A stretch of 64,000 nucleotides of DNA from Zygnema circumcarinatum (GCA_037447605.1 CM074813.1:2876013-2940012), one strand, 5' to 3'; counted from the first letter of the stretch, positions 1 through 12,300 are shown. Notes: generated from the sequence alone by a model not told the origin. A program made the numbers and translations.

Positions 1-1646
1 AGGGGAGAGTGGTGATGGCAGGTGCGATTGAACCCATGGTTCAATTGCTGCGATCGATCGATGTTTCCGCAATAGAAGATTCTATATCTGTTCTTTTTAA
101 TTTAGCTCTTACTGAAGACTGCCATTCTCAGATCATGGAGGCTGGCGGAATCGATGCATTTGTGGAGGTGATCCGTGTTGAAAATTCCGTTGGAACTGCA
201 GCGGAAAGTGCTGCAGCTGCCCTCGTGACAATGTGTCACAACGAAGAAGGGAAGCTACTTATGTGGTTAGCAGGAGCGATAAAGCCGTTGGTAGAGATGT
301 TAAGAGAGAATTCATTAAGAGGCAAAAAGGATGCAGCTTTAGTTCTGTATCAGCTCTCCATGGAGACTGTCTGTGCCTGCGATATTGTTCAACTCGGAGC
401 AGTCGGAGTGCTGCTGAAACTCTCCCTTGATTTCGCATTGGAAGAGAAGGCAATTGCTATTTTGTCAAATTTATGCTGCACTGCAGAAGGTAGGGCAGCG
501 GTTTATGAGTGTGAGGGAGCTTCGATTCTATCCGAAGTTATGGAGTTTGGGTCTGCGAGAGCGAGAGAGGATGCAGCTTACTGTCTTTTAAGTTTGTCGG
601 AATGTGGGAAAGGAGGAGAGAGTGAGGGAATGCCTATGCCCTCCTCACCCATGTCATGTGGCTACTCCTCCATGCCATCCTCCCCCATGCCGAGTGAAGG
701 AGGTGACTTCATGGAGCAGGCAGATGGGGAGGATATGCAAGAAATAGAAGCCCTGATTGACTCCATAAAGCATGGAGGGGGAGAAGAGAGGAAGGTGGCA
801 GTTCGGAAACTTAGGGTTTTGGTTAAGAATAGGCCCAAGAACAAGCTGAAAGTGATGGCTGCAGGAGGGATAGAGCCTTTAGTTACATTACTTCGGTCGA
901 AGGAGAGTGCTCAGGTAGTGGAGGATACTGTCACAACAGTACTCAATCTCTCAACCAGTGGAGAATCATGCAGAGAGGAGATTGTGGCGACAGGTGGCAT
1001 CGACGCATTGGTGGATCTGCTGGACACAAGCAGTCAGAAAGTCTTGGAGAATACAGCAGCAACCCTATTCTGCCTTTCTAAAAACAAAGAAAATCGAATG
1101 CTTATCCACATGGCGGGAGGAATAAGACGCCTTGTGCGTGTTCTTGAATCTGCTTCAACCCGCGGCAAAAAAGACGCCGCACTCGTCCTATTCAACCTCG
1201 CCTTGGACCCAATCTGTGCCTTTGAAATCGTGCAGGAAGGAGCTGTGTCGATTCTTCTCAACTTAGCTGCCACGGATATGAGTGTGGAAGAAAAGGCCAT
1301 TGCTGTATTGTCGAAATTGGCCCACAATGCAGAGGGAAGAGCCGCCATTTTTGAAGGAGGAGGAATTCCGATGCTGGTAGATGCTTTGGAAGGAGCTTCC
1401 AAAAGGACGAAGGAAGATGCCGCCTGCTGCCTTCTTGCTTTGGCCAACAACGTTCCTGAAGCGTTGGATGCGATGCTATCTGAGGGCGTGATGCTGCCAC
1501 TTGTCGGCCTCTCATTGGGCAATAGCCGCGCCAGGGCGGGCGCCAAGGCCCTGGTTCAGCTCCTGCGTGCGCGCAAGCACAGAGGGGTGCGCCCAACCGG
1601 GTTGGGGCACATGAGGGGGAGGATTGCAGCCTGTGGGACGGGTTGA
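1..1646 (+). CDS. Armadillo-repeat protein, 3' part (tandemly duplicated ARM block)
   Basis: One open exon runs from the window edge to a TGA at 1644-1646; the frame is open upstream, so the true start lies outside the window and the first ATG (15) is probably internal. About 545 residues are visible. Two ARM blocks (about residues 1-195 and 270-525) are clearly paralogous: each begins with a VMA-G-IEP-V-LLRS segment, each has RGKKDAALVL followed by EEKAIA, and each ends in a K/R-EDAA-CLL segment. They are joined by a Met/Ser/Pro-rich linker (about 205-255, MPSSPM repeats). The repeats resemble the ARM domain of plant U-box (PUB) and ARM-only proteins, which bind protein partners; no U-box is visible in this fragment. 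The partner and compartment are unknown. The family call is secure, the function is not. Confidence 0.8.
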   Translation, partial: GRVVMAGAIEPMVQLLRSIDVSAIEDSISVLFNLALTEDCHSQIMEAGGIDAFVEVIRVENSVGTAAESAAAALVTMCHNEEGKLLMWLAGAIKPLVEMLRENSLRGKKDAALVLYQLSMETVCACDIVQLGAVGVLLKLSLDFALEEKAIAILSNLCCTAEGRAAVYECEGASILSEVMEFGSARAREDAAYCLLSLSECGKGGESEGMPMPSSPMSCGYSSMPSSPMPSEGGDFMEQADGEDMQEIEALIDSIKHGGGEERKVAVRKLRVLVKNRPKNKLKVMAAGGIEPLVTLLRSKESAQVVEDTVTTVLNLSTSGESCREEIVATGGIDALVDLLDTSSQKVLENTAATLFCLSKNKENRMLIHMAGGIRRLVRVLESASTRGKKDAALVLFNLALDPICAFEIVQEGAVSILLNLAATDMSVEEKAIAVLSKLAHNAEGRAAIFEGGGIPMLVDALEGASKRTKEDAACCLLALANNVPEALDAMLSEGVMLPLVGLSLGNSRARAGAKALVQLLRARKHRGVRPTGLGHMRGRIAACGTG

Positions 1647-2978
1647 AGGTCAATGTTCGAGAGAAAGGAATTCGTATTTTATTAAAAGGGATATTGGTAG
1701 GAACATTACAGAGAGAATGTAGAGGCATTTATGAGTTTTATCTTTTTTTTTTTACGAAAATGGGCGGTATTGTAAGCGCATTTGTGGGTTTTTTCAGGGT
1801 TGGGGTAGGAAGGATAGTAGGGAGCAGTAGGCGTAGAGTAATGCAGCGGCTAAGAGGAGGGGGCTATCAGAAGGGTGTGGGAATGTATGTACAGTGGTTG
1901 TCCCCCTTATTTATTTTTTTCTTCTTTATGGAAATGTATCAAACCATCAAAGAATTTAATTCTTATGGAAGGCAGACTTTGAACCCGGCAGGAGGAGAGG
2001 GAAAAGCTCCAAGCAACGAGAAACTAGATCTCAGCTCTTACCCAAATACGCATTCGTCCATGTATGGGATGCCCGTTCTTTAATATCCTCTCAGTCTCTC
2101 TCTCTCTCTCTCTCAAATAAGAGAATGGCATTGAACTTCCCCTCCCCCTCCCCCTCCCCCGCGATCTCTCGCTCGCGCTCTCTCTTTCTCTCTTTCGCTC
2201 TCTCTCTCCCTCTCTCTCTCTCTTTCCCTCCTGTCATTGATTGGCACAAAATTGAAAATTGGGGCACCATACAGAACGAACAATGCCTTTCTCTCCAACT
2301 TCAAAAAAAAATAAAAAAATACTCCCTCTCTCTGTGAGCGCTCGCGACTGCCTCCCTCTTTTACTGCAGGGCTTGAAGGGCTCGCAGCGTACAACTCTTT
2401 GTCTTTTCTGAAGTATGGTTGTACGGATTACATTTGTTTTAAAAAGAAAATAACATTTTTTTCTTTCATTTGTGGCCCTCCGCGAACCCACAGTCCAACA
2501 AATCCAATCATTCGATGCCACCTGTACAAAACTGTACATGTGGCAAGATGTATTCAATAGTACATTGCCACGTGTACGCGCTTGCAGACGTGGCGTACTG
2601 AGTTGGACTCTTGGTCGCAGAGCTAACGAGCCAAAAAGTGAACGCCGGCGCTCCCTCCCTCCCTCCCTTCCTCCCTCTTCGCTTGCAGGCTGCGGAGGCA
2701 GGAAAAGGTAAGGAAACTATGTCAGACAGATGAAACAGGTCAAACTGAGAGGGGGCGTATTGATCATTAGGTTATTATGTGAGCATGCTGAATGGATTTG
2801 TTTGAGAAATGATGTTTCTTGCATCTGAAATGGCTGTATATTTGCAAGGATTGAGAGCGTGATAGAAACGTGGCTTGTAAGGAATGATAAGATGTTTTTT
2901 TCATCAATCTTGCTGCAAATATTGATAGCTGACACATATGTTTCTATTTTACTGTATCCACTTGCGACTTTTGGCCAG
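1647..2978. other. Spacer: 3' UTR of ARM gene, CT tract, promoter and 5' UTR intron of Ran-like gene
   Basis: The first 400 bases are AT-rich and look like untranslated sequence; the open frames there resemble no protein. A (CT)n/CCCT tract covers about 2092-2232. Upstream of the Ran-like gene lies an imperfect inverted repeat (2534-2546 with 2565-2577). A good donor (AAAG/GTAAGG, GT at 2708) and an acceptor directly before the ATG at 2979 suggest a 5' UTR intron of about 270 bases, with the transcript starting somewhere near 2600-2700. Confidence 0.5.
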
Positions 2979-4649
2979 ATGAACTCTGAACGCGTTCATC
3001 AATTTAAGATTGTCGTTGTTGGAGAAGGCGGAACAGGTATGGAGGCTGTCTTAGAGCACGAATAATGCGTATTTGCTACGTTTAGGGGAAAGAGATCATC
3101 TGTTTCTGAGAAATGAAAGAGTATTCGAGACATTAATGCACAGATAAGATATGCTTCTAGCTTTGATCTTGTCACGGGAGGAGGTGAAATTGGCGAAAGT
3201 TGAAACCTTTTACCATATTACCACTTAATCCAACCGTTGGCAGAATGCGAGGTTTTGCAATGAGATCAGTTTCAGTTTCTATCCTTCAAACTTTAGAATT
3301 CGTAAACTATTTGATGAACATTGCTGAGGAGACAAAGCTCAGCTATTGTAATTGGGGATGTGCAGGAAAAACAACGTTTTTGAACCGGCATCTTCATGGA
3401 GGATTCCAGACTCCCTATATACGTGAGATTGCTATTTTTTAAACTGTTTGTATGACAACATGTCTCTCATCGAGACAAAGTTGTCTTTGTTATAAGTTAA
3501 CTGTACGTTTTCTTCTTGTTGGTATGTTATCCACGATGCTATCCATTCTCCTCTCCCTTACAAGGATAAATGTTGGATTGTGGATGCAGCTACTATTGGC
3601 GCGCAAGTGTATAATTTGATGTTCGACACAAATTATGGACGAATAAGATTTAACTGTTGGGATATGCCCGGCCAAGACGCGCTAAAAAACGGGCTGCCTC
3701 CAACAAACAACAATAACATGTATGATTAAGATTTTATCTGGCCATCTTATTGCATCTCAACCTTTGTCCAGTTGTGTTTTTTTCTCTCATTCTTCTTCGG
3801 GAATAGGATAGTACTCGAAGTGCAACAACATTCTTACGTACTCTCATTTAAAACATGTTGTTTTTGCAGTTGCGGTGCGCAGGGCGCTATTATCATGTTT
3901 GACGTGACATCAAGGGAGACGTATAGAAAAGTGAAAGAATGGCATGATCAAGTTTGCTGGTTGGTTCTAAAGTTCCCTTTTTCCTCAAACTTGTAAACTT
4001 TCAAACTGGTCTTCAGTGATATTATTGCTATTATTGTGATACAGCAAAGGGTTTTGTTTTCCATTGTGTGCAGTATTTGTCCAAACATTCCCTTCATTCT
4101 TTGTGGGAACAAAGTGGACAGTACGATCAGGATGGTCACGACGAAGGAAGTCAACTTTCACCGCAAAGTGAGAAACATGGAGTACATGGAAATCTCCGTA
4201 CTAGCAAATTACAACCTTGAGCGGCCATTCCTTTCCTTGGCAAGAAAGCTTACCAGGTATGTCTTTTGAGTTGCGTGAATAATATGAAGACTTTTTTGTC
4301 GTTGAAAACTGAAATCTGTGTTACAACGTGTTTCATTGGAATTTGTTTGTTATGTCTGGGTAAATACAGGACTCCGAACCTTAACTTTGTGACGATGCCT
4401 TTTCAGTGGCCAGAGGTGCAGATGTCTTCCGAGCAACATGCAAAGTCAGTGGTTTTACTCAACGCTCTTCTCACAACATGTAAATCTTTCTTTCTGCTTG
4501 TTTCTCTACCTCCTCTTGTTGTTTCGCAGTGCACATGCTTATTTTCTGAGTTGGCACGGTCTTGCAGAATAGAAGAAGGTCTTGCATACGCAAACAGACC
4601 ACTGCTCAAAAACAAGGACGAGGACGACATGATGACGGATGCCATATAG
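2979..4649 (+). CDS. Divergent Ran-family small GTPase
   Basis: Exons 2979-3036, 3366-3422, 3590-3719, 3870-3959, 4074-4256, 4370-4444 and 4568-4649 join in phase to 224 aa, close to Ran (about 220). It aligns along its whole length with Ran, the GTPase of nuclear import/export: P-loop GEGGTGKTT (15-23), switch I PTIG (39-42), NKVD (124-127), [25 protein letters not shown], and an acidic tail ending [10 protein letters not shown]. Oddities: the G3 motif is WDMPGQD instead of WDTAGQE (Gln67, equivalent to Ran Gln69, is kept); the following switch II residues are replaced by a Pro/Asn-rich stretch; the G5 SAK is SVL (153-155). Intact splicing and frame argue against a dead copy. It is probably a specialised Ran paralogue; GTP turnover and importin binding may be altered. 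Confidence 0.85.
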
Positions 4650-6026
4650 CTCCAAAGCCTCTAGCGAATTCTGTATATCTTCTATTGTCAATCGATACGT
4701 GAAATAGAGGTAGGTTGCAATGCATACGAGCAGGCAAGATGGTGTTCTTTAATCACAGGTGTTAAGTCATTGGTGGTTTTTTACTGGACATCCTAAAAGC
4801 TCAACATGGAATCCAATCAGTGGCTAGGTCATTTGCAATGCGTGCCCTTCAAGAATCTCCATTCAACCTCAGTATTAGCGACACAAACACTGCATGAACT
4901 TCTTTGAATCCTAAGTAACATCGGAGTTTTCGACAAAGCCAATTAAGAACTTGGAAAGGCCACAGTCATATTTCTTTTGCATACCATGGAGCTCATTTCC
5001 ACATCAAACAAACTCTTCTCCAATTTTTTTTCCATATTGAATACGAACATGTTGAATGTGAACAAAGAATAACGCTTGTAATTTCCTTTTCCTTCTTCTC
5101 TTCCACAATCCTATTAAGGCGCAGAGAGACTAACGCCGACGACTGTGCTCATCAAAGCACTACGAGCACCCACGCGATTGGTAAAAGAAAAAAACGACAC
5201 AACATACGATATGGGCACAGCCCCAGATGAGACTCCCAAGGAGCTGCATAAAAGCAGCAATAATAAAAATACTTCCAAAACAGCGTCTGTCCGTTTGTCG
5301 GTAGAGGCAGCGTCCGCCACCTTCTATCTCACTCCAAAAAAAAATAAGGAGCACATTCATGCTCTATCTACACCTACGCCTCTCGCACACGGCAGAGCCT
5401 GCCAATCCGCAACATACCTCTGTTCCGTTCCGTTCCGTCCAATCCAAACTTAACTCCGTTGGCAGCATAGAACTGCTTCTTTGCCCCACGCGCGGGGGAG
5501 AGAGCGGGGGCTCCCCCTCCATTCCGTTTCTCCTTATGCTCTTAAATCTGCACTGCTCTCCTCTTCAGGCTCTCCACATACAGAGCAGAGCAGCAGCATC
5601 GCCCTCGCGCAGCCTTAGAGCGACCACAACCGACCCACCAACAGATGACGTTGCTGAAGCGAAGGAGAGCTCACAAAGTCTTCAAAGGTCTTATCCCTCG
5701 TAGATCATAGAACCGCGCCATCCAGATTCTACTTCAGATGTTGCTGCAACATTGAACACATTGTCAAGAATCCATTAAATTTCCATTTATTAGCGATTAA
5801 AGGAAACAGTTTCAGTCCCAACATCGACATCCTCCTTGAGAGAATGAACTGTGTGATGTGATGTATATTCTCTGCTGATGTGGCATACCGACTTGCATGC
5901 ATGCGGATGGCATAGCCCGAGGAAACAAAAGAATGGAGAGCTCTGGGAGAATTGGAGGGAATGAGGGAGGGAGGGAGGGAGGGAGGGAGGGAGGGAGGGA
6001 GGCGATGGCAGAGAGCTAAAGTAATC
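4650..6026. other. Convergent intergenic region with (GGGA)n tract
   Basis: This lies between the 3' ends of the Ran-like gene and the transporter gene. I see no protein-like frame. A (GGGA)n tract occupies about 5964-6003. The rest is unremarkable 3'-flanking sequence. Confidence 0.5.
5964..6003. repeat. (GGGA)n microsatellite
   Basis: About ten perfect GGGA units, 24 bases 3' of the transporter stop codon. Confidence 0.9.
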
Positions 6027-9000
6027 TCACCTGCGGCTGGCAGGGACAGTATTTGCAGCCGTGGCAGCTGCAGCCGCTAGTCGAGGCCGCTTGGACTCAC
6101 TGTAAGCGATCACGCCGAGCACAGTGACGCCGTACCCGGCCATGCCAACCACTGTCACAGGATTCCTGAAGAGAAGAATTGAGACTACGACCGCCACAGC
6201 ACCCTTCGCATTTCCGAGCACCTGGAAACAGAGAACGGAACAGAACGAAAAAAGAATCAGCACACACGTGATCCTGCGTTTTGATCTCATTAGCGAAAAC
6301 CGAGAAATGGATGGAGAATTAGATTGAAGGATTAAGATTAGAGAGACTTTGAGGGTCTTGGATTAAAGCTTGCACTAGAGTAAAGCAGACAGACAGACAG
6401 ACAATTCAGGTCATTACGCAACAGCTATTCACATCCGCGTTCCACTCAAAACCATTGCTACAAGGACAGTCAATGCCATCACAGAAAAAAACCAGAAAAA
6501 AAGCTGAAGCAAGAGAAGTTACCATTGCTCCCTCTTGGAACTTCCCTCTCTAAACTGCAGCTACCACATTCACTAGCATTTCGTTGAGAACCACTTTGAC
6601 TAATAACCGATCAGGATTCAGGACGAAAGTATAAGTTGAAACCTCCAATCGCTGATCAATGGTAGGGTCAAACAGGTTTTCATTCCATTTTCATTTCTCA
6701 AATGTTCAAAGCATCATTTGATAATCAATTGAAATTGACATGGAGAATATGGCTGTTTAATATAGCTGAGACAGTCTGTATAGTTGAGTGTGACAGCATC
6801 AGTATTCTGAACCTTGAGGCCAACACTCGATCTATATTGATGGATACTGAATGCCAGTGATATAACGAACATTTCAGGGAGAGGGGGCGCGAAGGAGAGA
6901 AGGGGGGAGAGATGGCAGCAGACGCAGACTCAGAACAGTAAGGTTAGCCTGCCTTCTATGCTTGAGCTGCATAAAAACCACTTGCAATCCGATCTGTACT
7001 AGTAACCAAACCCAGATCTCATTAGTCACATCTTAATAGGACTCTACTGTAGTTGTGCTGAAACTACTGCCTGAATCAACCCAGCCAATGAGTCTTTATG
7101 ATTCTATAATACGTAAATTATACAACCAAATGATACTACTCCTGGAACTATGCTCCGCCTGTGATCGTCCAGCTTTCCTTCTTAAGAAAAAAAAACAAAT
7201 GCAATGTATCGCATTTAAGCCCAACAACACTTCCAAGCGCTCAAGTTAAGGAAAAATGATGTCTAAGTTGTCTTACTAACTTATCTTGCTACGTTTTAGC
7301 ACATATGGTGCTTCTTTAGTTTTTCAAGAGTGATTGCCTGGGGAGTTGGACAGCAAAAAAGGCTATAGCAAAAACGCTAGAAAGCAGTAAAGAACTATTA
7401 CTGCACTTGCCTTGCCTTGCCCAGTCAGACTTGCCTTGTTCTAAGGGGTAGTGATTTCTTTGCACTATCACTAAACAGTACTCCAAGGCTTGTGCTTACA
7501 GTTACCACGATACAGCAAAGTATAGTTATCTCACCGTCTGGTTTCAGGCTACACATATTATTGTCACATCGTCACCTTGGTCACCTTTGTCCTTTGTCAC
7601 CCAAATATGTGTGAAGAAAATCGGCCCCAAAGGAACTACCAGACAGCCTTCAGCTCTACGAATGCCTTTCATGACCAGGACTAAAGAAGCCGAAAGCATT
7701 CCACATCTACATTTGCAGTACAGTGAATCCACTGAAAGCAATACGGATTCGATCTGAATGTCTGCTATGTGTGGAGGACGACTGAGGTCAGAAGTGACGG
7801 ATGCTTCAATATGCATCCATGAGCATCTCAATGCCACGGTTCTGTCAGGCTCAAGAACCACAATCTATGGACAAATACATGCATAAGTAGACACTAAAAA
7901 AAAACAGCTCGAGTGCGCGTTGTCACAAGCTCTCAGTACTACAAACGTCATTTAAGATAAAAAAATTATAACGCTAAATGCGAAATATTTCTTCTACAGT
8001 ATCTCCCATATTTCAACACAGAGCTATTCTATTTGTGAGGAAGACGGCTCAAGGGAAGTGCTTAGCCAAACCCCAATAACGAATTGATAATATTTGAAGA
8101 TACGAATCCCTTAAAACTGCCTTCAAAGATTATACGAAAGCTCCCTGCAAAACTCATCATTGCCTATATACGTCTGACACAGGCAACTAATAATCATTGC
8201 CGCAGCTTCATTGGCCAGCATGCATGCATAATCGAAGGGTGTTAAAAAATGCTGTCAAGCTTATTAATGTTTCGGTTATGTCTAATTCCAAAGAAATGAA
8301 CTGTTTCCGAAAACTACTGCACACACTCAACCTTCAAAACCTTCTTGGAGAACTCGTATTCAGTCGTCTCACAGCCAAGTCCTTAATAAGGTGCCAGAGT
8401 GTTCCAAAAGCTAGTTTGCATAAGTGGGAACTTCAGAGAACATAAACGAGAGGCAGATGGGAGCGTGGAAGAAAAGGGATGGGAAAGGAGAAGAGAAGGA
8501 GGAAAACCGAGGAAAAATGTGGACGAGGAGGGAGCCACACTGGACAGATAAAGAAAATACCTGGAGAGTCAGTGCACTTGTATGCTTGGTGACCAAAAAG
8601 TTAGTCAAGTTGACAAAGTAGGCCATTGAAGAGTTGACAAGGAGCATCCAGACTATGTTGGTATTAACTCTTGCGAGCGCTATAGTTTTGCCCAAAACAT
8701 CGTCCTCCATTATCAGCGTTGCTGGGAGCAGAACCAACACTGCAATTGGTGCCATGTATAGCAGCAGGTTCATCGAGTTGAGCTTCTCCCTGTCAAGAGA
8801 GAGAGACACAGCGAGTGAGACGGCGTGAGAGAGCGTGAGAGACGACAACATCAGTCCATCCGGAATTTCTGGAAGCCAATCGATTATCAGATCATTTTTT
8901 CCTACCGATACTGAAAACAAGGGAGCCTATACAGTTTACAGCCCCCCCATTGAACTTTCAAGTCATAATAGAGGAAGTCACTGTGTTTACAAAAGCAATA

Positions 9001-10719
9001 AAAAGCAATCGATCCACGAATCGTCGAGGTTACAAGTATCAAGCATTGAGATTATCTCTAGTGCTAGCTGGACTGTTCGGGATATCGGTCGCTTCCATAC
9101 GGCCCTTTGCCTGAGAAAACTGCTGCGACTTGATCAAGGAGACGCACTACGCATGCAAGCCATTCCTAACCCTTCTGAAAAGAGAGTTAAAACTTTATCG
9201 CATGACATGGACAAGCACGAATGTGTGAGTAACCGCACGTTCGGCACTTCCCTCTATAGACCTAAAACACAGTGAAGCAAGGGCAGAAGTAGCTGTCGGT
9301 ACCCATCAGACGAAAGGAGAATGCCTTGCAATACGGATTTTAACGCGCGAGCTGCGGTTGCCCCCATACACATCATGAAACCATACAAATGGAAGCTGGG
9401 CTCACTCTGCAAGAAAGCAACGAGCCATCAGCCATCCCATCACAATCAGCATTTTACTATTCAATGAGAAAAGAAAAGAAAATGCCTTCCACAGAATAAG
9501 CAATTTGAAAACTGTATTCGCTTGTCAAGAAGGTATAAAGAAACTGGTTGCATGCGTTGGACTATCCCTGGCAGCAGCAAAACAAAGCGATTCAGACACA
9601 AAAGTCATGTCTCAAACTAAAAACTTGAACGGAGCTCGCGACTTGCGCTTACCAGATCACTGGAAAGCATCATAAAAGTGTTGTTATACAGAGATAGAGC
9701 ACATTGTGACCAGAATTGCGCTTCGGAGTAGTGAGATGACTTTCTGCTAATAAAGAACTACTAAAAAATTTAGCATTCAAGCAATAAAATGCTCTTACCC
9801 CGCTTGCAATGACAACTCCGAGAACGACCGGAATAAGAGCTCCATATGTTAGCCACGACTCTCTCTTTTGGGTCATCGCATAAGCGAATGCTGCAGTAAA
9901 AAAAGGCGTCGTTGCACCGACTGCCTGATTAAATGAAACGGGCAGGAAACGGAGGGAGATGTTGCCACTGACAACAGAAAAACAAAATACAACACTGAGG
10001 GCTGCTATCTTGAAGAACTGCAGCCGTGATCGAATAGGCTGAAAGGAGATAAAAACAACAAACATTTTCGAATAAGTATCGATCGCCGAAGCAGCATATT
10101 GCTAACTGCAGCTTTGCTACAATGACTTTCAAAAAAAAAGGGGGAGGGGAGGAAGGATCAGTCAGAAACAGAAAACCCATACTGTAACTAATTTGCTCGC
10201 AGCGCTGGATCCACTCATTCCGCATGCTCAAGAAGCAATAACTTCAACATTCACAAGATCAAGACAGATCCGCTTTTTTTCCAAGAAGACTCGAATGATC
10301 ATCATTCAGCTCCTTTTGTTGGAATGGAAATGGCCAAAAGTAGAAAAACCTCCTTTCATTTTTTATCCTTTGTTATTCATTCCTAAAAGATAAAGAAGGT
10401 GCAGCGAGCGCACCTGCAGGGGAACTATCTTTAACCAGGCAATGCCTACGTAACTGAAGATGGCACAGGCTGCCATGTGGCACATGGTGAGAAAGATCGG
10501 GTATTTGAAGCCGAAGTTGCTGAGCAGGTATTTGTTCAACAAAAGCACACCAATATTTGAAAAGTACCAGGAAACGATAAGGCCCACAGTCATCATACTG
10601 CTGGAAACCTTGGCAGTGGCGGCCATGGCTCCCCCTTTAGGATCCCTGAATATGGATGTGTGATCTATAAAAGGCCCCCTTGGCGACTTCCTCTTGTTCG
10701 GGAAGCTACCACTCGCCAT
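6027..10719 (-). CDS. Nucleotide-sugar/triose-phosphate translocator family transporter (UUAT/KT-clade-like)
   Basis: Minus-strand exons 10414-10719, 9799-10038, 9303-9406, 8561-8789 and 6027-6221 join in phase to 357 aa. The protein is highly similar to plant drug/metabolite-superfamily transporters of the NST-TPT group (Arabidopsis At1g12500/UUAT-type). Landmarks in order: [36 protein letters not shown]-like [76 protein letters not shown] and [22 protein letters not shown]. About ten membrane segments are expected. Relatives import UDP-uronic acids or related UDP-sugars into the Golgi for wall polysaccharide synthesis; the substrate here is inferred only from clade resemblance. The start at 10719 gives a short basic N-terminus. 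Intron 4 (6222-8560) is long and featureless apart from AT-rich sequence. Confidence 0.9.
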
Positions 10720-11912
10720 GGAAGATGCTACCCATAAGATCGAGATGAAACATGGAAGCTAGAAGTCTTTCACTCTCCACTTAGTTTTCTGCAGAACCGA
10801 CTATGGCAAACTCTTTCAAACTTGATCCGATGCCAGAGACGTCTTCGAATCAGATCATGCACAACCTCTAAGTGCTGCCTTAACAACTGCTCCCCCAATA
10901 TTTTAGCTCAATAATGCAGCAGGACGAGGCTCCCTTTTCAACAAAAAAACACAGTAATCCACCCGCATTCGCAAGACGCATTCACAGACGTCCCTGCAAC
11001 ACCAAATCCTCCTCCTCCTTCGGTATCTGTCTATCTATCACCTGCTTCAAGACTCCAGAAATGCCTCCCTTTCCTTTCAGCCCTCCACAGATGCCCTCTT
11101 GCAGGGCTCCTCCTGCAGATGCTCCAGGAACTGGATTCCGCCACTTCCAGTGCGAACGCCCCTCCAAACCGTCGTTGTCCACCCCCCTGCCAAACCCCTC
11201 CAGTGAGAGCACCCTCCGACCGTATCCCGTTCCAAGCCGTTTCACCGCCGTTCGAGTAGTTCGTCCGTACGCCTGCGTGGCATCCCGAACCTATTCCTCG
11301 CCCCAGTGTGAGCGGCCTTTCCGGCCCAGTGGGAACGCGCCCCGCTCTCGTCGTTGTCCACCAACCGGGGCCCTTAAATGGCGGGCGCCAACGGCAAGGG
11401 AGTCCCTGGCGGGTGTGTCGGTGCCGTACGTGACGTGACGCGAACGTTCCCAGGCGGCCGCAGGGCCCTGAATAACGGCCGCAACGGACCCTGTGGGGGA
11501 GGCTAAAGTTAACCAGTGTAAAGTTACATTTTTGCATAAAGTTACTAGTTTTTTTCTACTTGTTCTAAAGTTACTTGGGGAGTGGGTGAGGAATTGAGGA
11601 TTCGTTGGACAAGTCGAAGAGGACAAAATGGGGGATTTGCAGGACACTTGGTGGAGGTTCTTTGTGGTAGTTTCAGTTCTCTGACGCAAGAACTGTTGCG
11701 TCGTGTGGGACCGCGTTGCGTTCTAACGGTGAACAGGACTGTGCCGTCCGCGTGCGTGGTGATGGGTTCCATGCACGTTGTTGGACCGTTCGCGTACAGT
11801 AGCACGGAAGAGCGTTGAGTTGAGCCAATGCATGTACTTGGCCGGCCACATATACAATAGCTCTTGATTTCAAGGCTGTGTGTGACTTCCTGACACTAGG
11901 GTTGGAAATAAT

Positions 11913-12114
11913 AGGGGGAGTCAGACCTTGACCATCGCTTACGAAATTCCCAAATTCCTTATACTAAAAGTCACTTCTTTCGTGTACGAATTCCGGGTCG
12001 GGATCCGCGGCTCCGCCGAGCCCAGCCGTATCGAAATGCGTACCTAGCCAATGCTTAATTCGCCCGACAGACTTACGAAATTGACTTGGCGATGGTCAAG
12101 GTCTGACTCCCCCT
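11913..12114. mobile_element. 202-bp MITE-like element with 26-bp perfect terminal inverted repeats
   Basis: The first 26 bases (11913-11938, starting AGGGGGAGTCAGACC) are the exact reverse complement of the last 26 (12089-12114). The element is flanked on both sides by AAT (11910-11912 and 12115-12117), consistent with a 3-bp target-site duplication. It is too short to code for a transposase. The 3-bp A/T duplication and G-rich terminus resemble PIF/Harbinger-type MITEs, but the superfamily is inference. Confidence 0.8.
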
Positions 12115-12143
12115 AATCTGGGACTCACCTCAAAACGGGAAAG

Positions 12144-12300
12144 GAAGTGGCATTGATCTCACGCATGGCGATGATGATGTCATCAAATGTACATGGACAA
12201 CATCAGCATGGGGAAGGAACCACGAGGAAGTGGTCGCAAAGGACCCAAGCACAAAAGAAAAAAGCTAGGGGCGGAAAACTACGGCCAGGCTCAACAACGC
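12144..12300 (+). repeat. Dispersed repeat, copy 1
   Basis: Shares with three other places in the window the order ATGGCG..., CATCAAATGTACATGGACAA, GCATG-GGAA, CCACGAGG, GGTCGCAAAGGAC, AAGCACAAAAG, AAGCTAG-GGCGGAAAACTAC. Other copies are at 20372-20455 (minus), 20612-20745 and 59186-59335. No coding capacity is seen. Confidence 0.75.

Noticed and set aside
1643-2083. 146-aa frame downstream of the ARM gene
   Set aside because: AT-rich with runs of Phe from T-tracts, no similarity; most likely 3' UTR.
11988-12012. GAATTCCGGGTCGGGATCC-like string suggesting vector contamination
   Set aside because: It lies inside a 202-bp element with perfect terminal repeats and a target-site duplication, so it is part of the genome element.
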